Part shown: positions 35,941 to 46,209 of the stretch, one piece after another
How the letters are laid out: the number at the start of each line of letters is the position of its first letter
Position numbering within the stretch: position 1 is the first letter of the stretch
Source of the DNA: Helicostylum pulchrum
Taxonomy: Eukaryota > Mucoromycota > Mucoromycetes > Mucorales > Mucoraceae
Length of the DNA: 62,807 bases
Direction of reading: 5' to 3'
Assembly: GCA_025677825.1 (NCBI GenBank)
Contig: JAIXMO010000091.1
Coordinates: 1-62,807 of the forward strand
Notes under the pieces: generated by a model
Seen by the model: the letters and a program-made list of their open reading frames with translations, nothing else
Database searches by the model: none
What the model was told of the DNA's origin: nothing
Made by a program: the position numbers and the translations under genes

Positions 35941-36639
35941 CTTGCAAGGAAAAGAGACGACTTTTTTTTTCAATAAGAGCTGAAACTTTCACGAACGAAG
36001 AAGTCACTTTACTAGGTGTTTTTTTGTTTTATAAATGTTGTCAATTACAAGGTATAAGTGTTGTCAATTACCAGGTAAAGGCAAACGATTTGAGACGCCA
36101 TACTTTTTTATGGCCCCCTCAACGTATTTTTTTTTTACCAGCATCTCAAAGGGAATCCTCCTCCTCCGACTTCTTTCATCAGCACAATAACCAATGACTT
36201 GGACTAGCATTAATTGCTTATCGACAACCCGGAAAGCCTATCGAGGAACTTAGGAAGATAGAAGCGCCTCGTCTGCTTAATCTACATAACTTGAACTCTT
36301 TCCAGTACTGACAATTTTAATGAGTCTGTTATTTTTGAAAAAGCAACACAAGAACGGTGATTGTAGTCTGTGTCAATAGACTGTTAGTCGTAAATTTCGA
36401 TTGAAAGAAAATGCTACGAAGTTTTGGTTAACGCTTCTCCTTTGGTGGTGTCAACTTCGTCTTCGATACTTTAGGGAATTAATAAATAGGCTTCTCGTAT
36501 ACATTTTGTAATATCTACAACTCCATTTTTTTTTAAAGAAATAAACCGTGGTTTCTGCAACTTAATTATCAATTTTACAGAACAGTATAAAACGTTCCGC
36601 TTTCAGACATTACTAACAATACTGTTAAGACGGGAAAGC
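35941..36639. other. Spacer between gene X and the Tc1 relic
   Basis: A short tandem repeat (GTTGTCAATTACAAGGTA-like, two units, about 36038-36081) lies upstream of gene X. The remainder, about 36.1-36.6 kb, looks like old decayed sequence with no frame. Confidence 0.45.
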
Positions 36640-37000
36640 AGCATGGCCATGTATCTTGATTGTACACCAGCCAGAATTGTTAATAAACTTGACCTGAGCG
36701 ATACCGCCGTTCGCGGTATAATAAAATAATACCGGGAGGAGGCCCAAAAAACTGCCAAACCGCGTTCAGGACGACCAAGAATTATGACTGAAAGAGACGA
36801 ACGCCTTCTTGAGATCTCTTCGCCCGGAGCCAATCAAACCAATGGTCGTTCATCAGCAGAAACTTGCACTGGAGGATCACATGTTTAGCATGGGGATAAT
36901 TAGGAAATCACTTGCTCTAAGAGGTTTAAAGTCTTGTGAAATCTTTTTTGTCAACTCGCAACAAATTAAAAAGGCCGCAATGGGTACTTGACAGGTTGAA
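36640..37000 (+). pseudogene. Tc1/mariner-type transposase relic (N-terminal HTH region)
   Basis: The plus strand reads TPARIVNKLDLSDTAVRGII, then an in-frame TAA, then YREEAQKTAKPRSGRPRIM and TERDERLLEIS. This is the paired helix-turn-helix plus GRPR hinge of Tc1-like transposases. After a frame change a second HTH-like part appears (IRKSLALRGLKSCEIF). No DDE catalytic domain follows, because the sequence runs into the solo LTR at 37006. The element is dead: at least one stop, one frameshift and loss of the catalytic part. I found no terminal inverted repeats. Confidence 0.65.
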
Positions 37001-37005
37001 ATTGT

Positions 37006-37392
37006 TGCATACAGGCTCTGGTCCATACAGTTGTTATATCGTTGCTGTTTTAATAATGTATAAAGTTAAGTCGGCTATGTTCTTGGATAGAACATTCTGA
37101 CAGGTTTTAACTATTAAAGTTATAATAGATTCATTCAATACATAATTAACTATCTGACGTCCAATCTAATAGGATTAAGATATTTATAGGTATGAGATAT
37201 AAAAGATCACACTACAGGATTATCCACCACTACAGATGTCCTGCTTGTTGGTTATATAATCCAAGTACAGACAATCTAATATCCTTATTGATTACCCGGT
37301 TTCTCACACAATTAGAAAAGTATATAAAGCACCCTGTTTTGTATTTCAATAAAAGATAGATCTTTCTTATAGTCAGCTAGTCTGATCACTCA
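37006..37392. mobile_element. Solo LTR of an LTR retrotransposon
   Basis: A 387-bp segment that begins TGCATACAGG, ends GATCACTCA, and so has TG...CA ends. It is flanked by identical 5-bp direct repeats ATTGT (37001-37005 and 37393-37397), as expected for an integrase-made target-site duplication. A TATA-like TATATAAAGCACCCTG starts at 37321 and AATAAAAG at 37348, matching promoter and polyadenylation signals near the R region of an LTR. No internal gag or pol sequence is present, so it is a solo LTR left by recombination. Strand is inferred as plus from those signals. Confidence 0.65.
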
Positions 37393-37448
37393 ATTGTTTT
37401 TATTTTTATTGTTTTTTAATTTTCGTATATCAAACTACCACTTGATAT

Positions 37449-39386
37449 TACAAGATTGATGAAGTCTTAATAGAAGAGTTTTCTCAAGAGGAAAAGGACG
37501 AAGTAGAAGAAAGGGCCGAAGAAAGAGAAAACAGTAATAAGGACTTCGAGAAAATTAGCAACAGCAGTAGGATAGAAGTATTTTCCAACGCTTTGACTGT
37601 AAAAATCAAGGTTATTCTTTCTCGACAACTAGCAAATGAACAAAAAGACGCTGTCTTTAGCTCTTTTTTGACTTACCTGAAATCACAAACACTGCGTATT
37701 CCTTTAATCAAAAGTTTAATCATGTGATAACTTTCTTGCCGGGTCTAAAAACAGCTAGAGTATCTGGAACTTTGATTCGTGATACTTCATCATCCAATTC
37801 TTGCAAAGTAATCACTCAAAAGAATGATAGCAAAGTTACACCAAAACAATTGTCAATTTCTGCCAAGAGAGATATTAATGATAGGATTCCACTTTTAGAA
37901 ACTGAAACAAACACTCGGTTTACAGTTAAAAAATGCTGTTCAAATAAGAAAGAATCGTGTCAATACAAGTGATATTAAACGTCTGAAGAATGAATGGATA
38001 AAAAAAGATAAAAACGACAAGAGCTTTGCAATTCAGGAAAAAAAAAAAGACGAATTATATAAGAAAATAGAACAAGAGAAGCTTTTAAAGAAACACCACA
38101 ACAACGTAACAATAGTTATCAAAGAACGTCTAAAGGCTACTAAATCTAAAATTTATAATTTGCAAAAACAACTTAATATTTCGGAATACGGTAAAGACTT
38201 TACGATAAAAGACGGACAAAATATTGGTAAGAAATTTGAAATAACGAAAGATAACTATAAATGCTTCGAGAGAACAGAAGATATAGAGTTAGACGAACAA
38301 GTAGGCTATTCAGACGACTTGCTGTTTTCTGGAACAGATAATGGATTGGTGACTATGACGGAAACGGCAAAGTTGGATATAAACCAAGTAAAATTTCACT
38401 TAAAGCTGTTTAACAAATATTCAATATTGAATGACATTAAAGGTAAAAAATAATATGATTTCAAAGCAGGTTTATTTTGGGAGTTGTTGCTCACATTTTT
38501 TTAAAACATTTCAAAATAGAAGGTGATCAAGACGCTGCGTTGAACTTTTCCAATAATGATATCGACAAAGCAACACTTTGTAAAACTTTTAAAGTCCATT
38601 CCAGTGACTTGCAGTTTCGAAGTAGAGTTAAACAAGCATGATGAAGCTAGAAAAATTGGAAAATCAAACAGAAGCAGGAAAATTTGTAATGAATATGAAT
38701 ATCGAAAACGCCAATAATATACAAGAAGTCGATGATATGATGGATAACAAATATAAACACAGGAACGACATACGAAACTTTTATTATTCAAACGTACGAA
38801 TCAAACAGAAACGTAGAACTGAAATACAACAAAAGAAATGTTTCGATAGAACTTGCTCTTCCGAAAGACAATTTACTTCGAGCAAAGAAAATAAGCAACC
38901 CATCATGTTAACTGGCGATAGAGGATATTGTAATAACTCAAGTATTAAAGGCCACCTAAAGTACGGAGGCGTATGGAAACTCCGACTACATAGTCTATAT
39001 ACGTCCGTCGCTGTTACGGACGAAAGTTTGACATCTCAAACTTGCGTTTTTGCTTTAAAAAAACAACACACCCGTTCAAAGTCTTAAAAACCAAGAATGG
39101 TACTCTCGTCAAGGAAGTAAGAGGAACATCAGTTTGCTCTAACAAGCATTGTATATTGGCTTTGAAACATGAAACACACAAGGGAAGAGATGCCGTATCT
39201 GCTACTGCAATATGCATTTCAGGATCGGCTATGTTACTACTAAAGATGCAACATCCATCTTTTTGTCACAACGACTACAACAGTGAAACAAATACTGATG
39301 ATTTCAGAAAAAAGCCGAGGTTTTCCTTAACCGAAACACCTCAAGGCCTGCTATCGATGATGGTATTACTAGAGAAATCTAGGTAA
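37449..39386 (+). pseudogene. Fanzor (eukaryotic TnpB-like, OMEGA nuclease family), decayed
   Basis: Fragments in changing plus-strand frames read as one Fanzor protein. An N-terminal helical region (37449-37725, then 37724-37930) is followed by a Lys-rich helical part. RuvC-I is FSGTDNGLVTM with its Asp codon at 38337. After a probable 77-nt intron (38443-38519) come more helices. Then LTGDRG at about 38908-38925, where the usual TnpB RuvC-II Glu is absent, and VTDESLTSQTC with a Glu at 39022. The zinc ribbon is C-V-F-C (split by a frameshift) and CSNKHC (about 39135-39152). RuvC-III is GRDAVSA with Asp at 39189. Frame breaks occur at about 37640-37725, in an A-run at 37928-37933, near 38620-38720, and in a T-run at 39047-39051. 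Family members are RNA-guided DNA nucleases carried by transposons. This copy is unlikely to be translated intact. Confidence 0.75.
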
Positions 39387-39627
39387 GAGCTTAAAACAAC
39401 TAATTTATTTATTTATTAGCCATTTTAATTTTCTATTACATCATTTCTATTGGCTAATTAATTTGTTTTATAGTAAATACCTTCCCAGTATTGAACGGTA
39501 TCCTTAATTCAATATTGCTGTATGTTTTTATTTCTAAAAATAGGCAAGAACCAGAACTCACATAAACCTTATTTTCGCCTTTTTTTTTTCCTCCCTTTTC
39601 TTTGTAACTGGATTTATATAAACTTTG

Positions 39628-41166
39628 ATGAGTGGCCAGAACTACATTGGTTCAAAAATATCGGTAAATATCTATACTTTATGCAAAGCTAGTCGTCTAA
39701 CCACTTGCCATCTATAGCTCATTAGTTTGAGTGACATTAGGTATGTAGGTGTTCTACATAACATTAACTCTGCTGAATCTACTGTAGCTTTACAAAATGG
39801 TAAGAAGGCGTTTCATTTAAGTTATACACTCAACTGATACATTCACATCTATAGTTCAATCGTTCGGTACCGAAGGACGTAAAGCCAGTATAAACGAAGA
39901 AATTGCTCCTTCTGACAATATCTTTGATTATGTCGTGTTTCGTGGTTCAGATATAAAAGACTTGCAGGTATTTGAAGCCCCACCTTCTTATAAGCCAGTG
40001 GTCCAACAAAATATGGTAAAAAAAAAAGGCAGAAAGTTTTATTTTTATCATTAATAGTTTTATCATTGTAGTCCACACCGGTTCCCAGCGCCAATAATTA
40101 TTATTACAATCAACAACGGTATGCACCGTACGCTACGCAATCTTATGGTAACTATTGGCAAAATGGTAATACCACGGCTCAATCTCAAATGCAAATGCCC
40201 GTACCTGAAAACTATCAAGACCAAAAGAGTTTAAAAGTAAATGATAATGATTTTTCGAAAAATAAACAGGAAGAAAAAACTGTAGTTGTGTCACCTCCAA
40301 TTGAGAGAAGAGGATCTATATATCAAGAAAAACAAGAAGTTTTAAACGTTGTTATTGAGGACGAAAATTTCCTTGTTGATTCTTTGGTAAAACAGGTGTC
40401 CGACTTGGATATAAAGAAAGCTTCACCTAAAGTGAGTAAGTCTGTAAAGGAAAAGGCTAATAAAAAGGACAAACAAAAGAGTATGGTAGCAGTGGAAACA
40501 GTCTCTGTAAAGACCAGTCGTTCAACTACACGCTCAACTCGCAGTACAACATCGTCTAGTCGCGGCGGTAATAATCGTAATCGTTCTCATGGTAATCATA
40601 ACGGTAACAATACTATTGTTCCTCGATCAGATTTTGATTTTGCATCTGCCAATGCTAAATTTGATAAAACTGAAATTACTGTTATCGAAAAGGATAATAC
40701 TACTAGTAAAGGTGCTGATTCTATTTCTGAACCTGAGCATTTTTATAACAAGGTAAGAAAATCTTTAACTGGATTGTTTAGATCAAAATGGTAATAACAA
40801 GTGAATAGAAAAAGAGCTTCTTTGATGATATATCCTGTGATTCAAAAGAGAGTAATAAGGGGTAATTTAACAAAATATTTAACACAGGAATTTATATACT
40901 GATAAAATATAGTAGTAGAAGAGTAAAGTATCAAGAAGAATGTAAACTTAACCTGGAAACATTTGGTCAAACAAATACAAGTCAAGGACAGAACAGTAAA
41001 CGTCATCGTCATCGTGGTCGTGATAGAGGTCGTAACGCACGCGAGAGAGAAAATAAACCTCACAATGATAATAATGCCGAAATAGTTAAGGTAAGGTGCA
41101 TGTAAGCGCTTTATAAATATCTAAAAATTGATGATTTATATATTATTGAAATAGGAATCAACGTAA
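39628..41166 (+). CDS. SCD6: LSM14/Scd6 (RAP55) mRNP protein
   Basis: Seven exons: 39628-39663, 39718-39799, 39855-40015, 40072-40752, 40809-40861, 40916-41090 and 41155-41166, giving 399 residues. The N-terminal LSm domain reads [44 protein letters not shown] and [14 protein letters not shown], nearly the animal LSM14 pattern. A Tyr/Gln/Ser-rich linker follows. The FDF motif is [14 protein letters not shown] (about nt 40627-40668), then FFD ([12 protein letters not shown]) and the TFG-type LNLETFG. The end is RGG/His/Arg-rich. The family represses translation and promotes decapping through Dhh1/DDX6 in P-bodies. Most exons look non-coding individually because introns are only 54-64 nt. The last coding exon is 12 nt. 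Intron 40862 has tandem acceptors (TAGTAG), giving optional Ser. Confidence 0.93.
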
Positions 41167-41229
41167 CTTGTAACTCAACTATTAACGAAAAAAGAGAGGA
41201 AAAAAAAAAGATAATAAATTGCTGAATAT

Positions 41230-41407
41230 TTAATCTCTTCTCATATAATGCTTTAAAAACTCATGCCCTTGTAAAAGCTGATGTAAAATTATTGATAAAA
41301 ACGTTGCAACTCCAACACCGTCCAGTTGGAGGATACCCAATTTCAAAGGAGTTTGCATAACTGCTGCTAAAACCACTGGTATTCCACCAACATATACATT
41401 TCGGGAA

Positions 41408-41442
<35 letters not shown>

Positions 41443-43145
41443 TACAACAGTAAATAAGATAGACTTCTATTTTGTATTCAAAAGGTATTACCGTTAAAAT
41501 CCACTCTATTATCCACCCAAATCTTGACACCTGTAATCGTTATAAGGCTATATAAAATTAAGGTAACACCGCCTAATACTCCTGCTGGCATTGATTTGAC
41601 AATAGCACTAAATTTCGCAAAGAAACCTAGTAACATGGCAATCACTGCGGCGCATAATATCACTAGGGTTGAAAAAACTTGAGTTACAGACTGGCAAAAA
41701 AAAAAAAAAAGAAGATATATTAGAATTAAATATGTTTTACGAAATAATATAACAAACCAAAACACCGATATTATCGGCATACGTAGTAAAAGGAATTGTA
41801 CCACCTAAACTAGCCATCATGCAACCAAAAGCGTCACCCAAGTATGCTCTTCCAATATATTTCATCATGGGTTTCTCGTTAGTTGTGATGGATTCAATAG
41901 CTTTCATATGACCAAGGTTTTCCGCTAAAAGCACTATTAATAATGGCATCATCGTACCTATTGAATGCCCATCAAACTCGAGATTATAATAAATCACTGG
42001 AGCTCTCAACCACGGACTTGATACTATTTCGGAATAATTAATAAGTGGCCCGATGTTTTTAGTGCCACAAATAGCATGTACAGTATATCCAATGATAGCT
42101 CCCAATAAAAGAGAGCTTTTAAAAAAAAGTAAATAGAAACCGTTAATCTTGGCTATATTTCATTATTTGTTTTATTCTCTTACATTCTGCGTAGTGACTT
42201 TGTTGGCGCATAAATTGATATGAACATAATTGAACCTGCAGTTACGACAGACATGTACGAATCGAATGGTGATTTTGTTATCTCTGAATAGGATATAAAT
42301 GCAAGATGAATACCAATACTTGTAATAATACTGCCTGTAACAACTATGATTGTATTAATGGTTACTCTACCAATTACAAGTATGAGAAGCGCACTTACCA
42401 GGAGGCATAAAAAATTCGAGCCATGTATACCCGAATATTATAACAATGACAGCAACAATAGCATACGAAATACTAAGTATTAATAAAGCGCCTTGTACTT
42501 GAGATGTATTTGGATTTAGCCCAGAACTGGAGTTATGATCGTACCCTGTGATAGATAAAATGATACTAGTCGCAGAACCAGAACATCCCAAATAAGCAGG
42601 TACTCTTCCACCAGTAACAATAAAAAATACAATTGTAGATAAACCAGAGAAAAATAACGAAGCTATTTCATTAGAAATGTAAGTCAGTAATCTATTATCT
42701 TGTTTTTATAAGCTTACTTACTATTAGAGTCATATCCTAAAATTAACGCTATTCGAGAAAACTGTTATAAAAAACAAAAACAAAAAAATGATCAACAGTT
42801 TTATACTTTACGTATAATAATTATACCACTAAACATGGCTAGTACGTGCTGCATTCCATAGACTATACAGAGTATCCAAGTCGGTCGTTCTTTTATCTTT
42901 ACGACTCCTATAATAATCCATGTTATTTATAAAACATTGCTTTATATAACAACGATCCTCGAAAAAAAAAAGTAGTTACCAGTAGTTTGGATAGAATAAT
43001 GCGGAAAGTAATTCTTTAATTTATTTACTAGTCTCTGTTTCCTGCTATAATCCCGTCGTAAATCTTCTTCGTCATACTTTTCAGTCGGTGGATCATCCTC
43101 TCCTCTAATACTATTTGAATACGTGCTTCGTATATCGTTACTCAT
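41230..43145 (-). CDS. NCS2 nucleobase permease, UraA/RutG-like
   Basis: Eight exons: 43145-42980, 42907-42827, 42748-42722, 42662-42399, 42343-42184, 42115-41758, 41690-41492 and 41408-41230, giving 477 residues. NCS2 features: QHVLAMFS in TM1, VTGGRVPAYLGCSGSATSII in TM3, FMPP/VVTGSI across intron 4, LLIVLLAENLGHMKAI with the substrate-site Glu-Asn, TYADNIGVLSVTQ (the NAT-type motif of TM10), FFAKFSAIVKSMPAGVLGG and VKIWVDNRVDF. The last blocks resemble bacterial RutG more than Aspergillus UapA. It probably imports uracil or another pyrimidine/purine with protons at the plasma membrane. A 30-nt poly-A run (plus-strand T at 41410-41439) directly precedes the last acceptor. Exon 3 is only 27 nt. 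Confidence 0.9.
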
Positions 43146-43433
43146 GAATCCACGTTACTAAACGATAAGGGAAAAGAAGAAGAAAATGAGAGAAAAAGAA
43201 AAAGAGAGGATTTACTGTCCTTTTAAACAATTTAACTCCTTAAAACAAAATGACTGCCTGTAAGCACTACTTCTCCTGCAGTAGGCCTGTTTTTTTTGTC
43301 TCAAACAACATGTAATAAAAATTGCGTATAAATATAAATAATGGTGTAAATAAACGACAAAGCAAATAAATAAATACATGACATAACGAATTTATAGATA
43401 AAAGTAAATTTAGCTGTCTATAATGTGTAGATT

Positions 43434-45267
43434 TTAAAAGTCTCCATTTGCTTCTCTAATTTCGTTCATTAAAGCATTATCAGGGTTAAGACTTTCAAAG
43501 AGCTTGTAGTCAAATTCACCACTTGCCATTAATCTTGTGGACATACGGTCAATCGCAATCACAGCCAGTACAGTTTGAATGTATGCGTCAATAAGATCAT
43601 CTATTCCTAATCCAAGTTGGTTGAAATCTTTACGGTCCATCAGAATCAGTCTAGACGTATCTGTTGTCCATCCACCATCGGGAAGTTTTACAGATAAGTT
43701 TGTACCAAGCATATCCCATGTATTAGCATCTGGTTCTAATTCTCCAGTAAGAGGAAGTCTTGCTTTACGACCATAAATACAAATTGGACGGAATCCTTGT
43801 GCACTCCCTATTATTAACCGTTAATACAACTGACATAGATAATATAAAGAGAATAACTATAATAAATACCTGTTACCATCATACGAAGATCGCTAACGTA
43901 TGTGTTACTCTTTTTATTCGGAATAGTTCCAACATGGAAAAATTTACCACTTCGAGTTACACTTGACCATGTAGCATTACCCACTAGTGATTGGACAATA
44001 AACTGTGAATAGTATAAGTTACTTTTTTCTTTTAATCACTTAAAATGTAATTACTTGCCTTATCATAGTGATGATCTTGACTCATAAAATCATCCAACTC
44101 GTTTTTATTTGTAATCGTATATACACCTTGACCAGCATTACTATAAGGCACCTTTAATACACCATGTCCTCCCATCGAACTTAACCACAAAGGAATCTCT
44201 CCGCGTGTAACGTTGTTGATTGTTTCGGGTGTTTTGATACTTAATCCGGTACCCATAATATCTGAATTATAAAAATCGTACGCTCTTGAAGCCATCATTT
44301 TATTTCGACCACCAGCTAAACAACTAATAATTTGATTCATGACAATAGTTTTTGTCTTTAAAGGAAATCTGTTCCAAGGTTTTTGTGTAAGATAACGAAA
44401 GCAAGCACGAATAGGGTGCCACACTATAAAAAACGCGTCAATTTTTTTTTTTCATTGTTTTGTGGTCAGAATTGCTTTTTTTTTTTTTTTTTACCCTTTT
44501 CTTTATCTCTAATATATAATACACGATCTACCCATTTGACATCTGGATCCTTATCATCAACGTGCCATTCTGCAAGCCAAACATGTTCTTTGGCAACATC
44601 AGCCAGTACGGCAGCATATCCACTTGATTCCATCATGTTTTTATCACAAACAACAGCTAAACCACCAAGACTAGCGTCAGCTTTTGATAATTGCTCTTGA
44701 AAAGCAGATTCTATAACCAGACGATAACCACCTTGTTCATTATGTTCATCCGTTTCAGATAATAAAGGCATTGATTTCTGTCCTGAAGGACAAGAATTTG
44801 TTTCGATAACAATCATTTGTCTATGGCCAGAAGCAGTGGTTACATTAAATAAATCCGAACCTAAACAAGGGGATTTTTAATTATTATTTTTTTTTTTTTG
44901 AATACAGGTGTACATAAAACTTACCTGCCCACTGAAAATGGGTTGGACTATAAGAAAGAATATTCTTCAAATCTTGTGGTTTTACTTGAGGGTTTAAATG
45001 AGTATAACGAGCAATAATACGATCATTTCCCAAAGTGAAAAACGATTGGATCAAAGGATGTATTTGAGCATTTAATACACGAGGATAAAAATGTTGTTCT
45101 GGTTCAAATTCACCTTGAGAAACAATACGAGGTTCATCTTTAGGATGACTATCATGAGAGACCTTTTCACCAGGTGGAGTTTTTGGAGGAGAAGAATGTA
45201 ACTTTTCAGTAGAAATTTGAATTTCAAGAGGATCATTAGGTTGTAAAGGAGGAGAAGAAGCCATCAT
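43434..45267 (-). CDS. Conserved protein of unknown function, ATP-grasp-like features
   Basis: Five exons: 45267-44925, 44860-44495, 44423-44059, 44002-43870 and 43807-43434, giving 526 residues. The N-terminal 75 or so residues are Pro/Ser-rich and disordered. The body contains [86 protein letters not shown] and a C-terminal segment with [17 protein letters not shown]. The Gly-rich loop followed by the Lys-Val-Pro strand, and the IETNSCPSG block, resemble ATP-grasp folds. I cannot name the family or reaction. Intron 3 (44003-44058) has a GC donor (GCAAGT). The upstream gene NCS2 is on the same strand, 288 nt downstream of the stop. Confidence 0.8.
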
Positions 45268-45370
45268 TTAATAAGTGTATTTAACTTGCTTGAATAAAAT
45301 ATTTTTTAGATAAGAAAAAGAGAGAAGAATAAAAAAATTAAACCAATATTTATATGATACTTTTTACTGT

Positions 45371-45374
<4 letters not shown>

Positions 45375-45410
<36 letters not shown>
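45375..45410. repeat. (TG)18 microsatellite
   Basis: A perfect TG dinucleotide run of 36 nt, about 110 nt upstream of the start codon at 45267. Confidence 0.95.
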
Positions 45411-45412
<2 letters not shown>

Positions 45413-46188
45413 TGAGTGCAGAGAAAGGAAATAAAAACAGAAAGAACCAATCTACTGCCTTCCTCTTTCCTCATGCAAACATTTCTTGTTTGACTTGTAT
45501 CACTTATTCACCCCCCACAATGTTGCCCGAAAAAGATATTTTTTTTTTTTATTATCAAACAGTCATAAAACCTTTTGCACATGTTCTTATTTCATTCGCT
45601 TATAGATCATTGCATAATTCTGGGATACTATTTGAATCACCTATTAAGGATGATCCCCTTACATAAATATTACGCCTGCTGCTACCTTATAATATTTTTT
45701 TTTCTTAATTAATAAACGGGATCATGCATTCTCTTCTTCTCCTGTTTGAAACGTCGTCACCTATTATATCTGAGGCATTTTTATTTTTTTTCCCATACGC
45801 TCAAAAAATATCAATTTAACTGATTTCATTTCTTCGAAATGCAGATCTTTTTTTTTCTTATCACCAAAATAACAAGTTGACACTGTTTTGGGTGGTGACA
45901 TATCACAAGTGTACTGTTCCATTAGTTTAATTCATTCGTTTTTTCTTCTATCATCAAAAACAAGACTAAACTAATTTGAATATAATGGTTTCACTTGAAA
46001 GAGTACCATTTATACAGGTAAAGATAATGATAAACTACCTTCTTTTTATTTTATTTTTGTATCACCTATTTTCTGTATTGTTGACACAATGTGTGATCGT
46101 CGGTTACTTTATTTTTTAAGGTTAAAATCTTGTTGTAAAAGTAGATTATTAACAAAGATATATGAACAGTTACATCATTAACATGATA

Positions 46189-46209
46189 ATTATGTCCGAG
46201 ACCCTTTCT
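46189..46209 (+). repeat. ATTATGTCCGAGACCCTTT motif, copy 1
   Basis: An exact 19-nt match to 46949-46967, in the same orientation and 760 nt apart. The second copy lies 45 nt upstream of the ABC transporter start. It could be remnant promoter duplication or a protein-binding site; this is inference. Confidence 0.5.

Noticed and set aside
36000..39600. Search for terminal inverted repeats framing Tc1 relic plus Fanzor
   Set aside because: CCAGTACTGACA (36304) and CCAGTATTGAAC (39486) are similar but in the same orientation, so they are not inverted ends. No better pair was found by eye.
40753..40915. LSM14 looked truncated after residue 329 by stop codons
   Set aside because: Two short introns (40753-40808 and 40862-40915) remove the stops and restore the FFD and TFG motifs.
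41410..41439. 30-nt poly-T as a functional element
   Set aside because: It is the poly-A stretch just before the last acceptor in an NCS2 intron. Homopolymers of this type are frequent in the window.
42344..42398. Apparent frameshift in the NCS2 gene
   Set aside because: A 55-nt intron from GTAAGTGCG to CATAG joins FMPP to VVTG exactly as in the family, so the gene is intact. A shorter 32-nt intron was considered and dropped.
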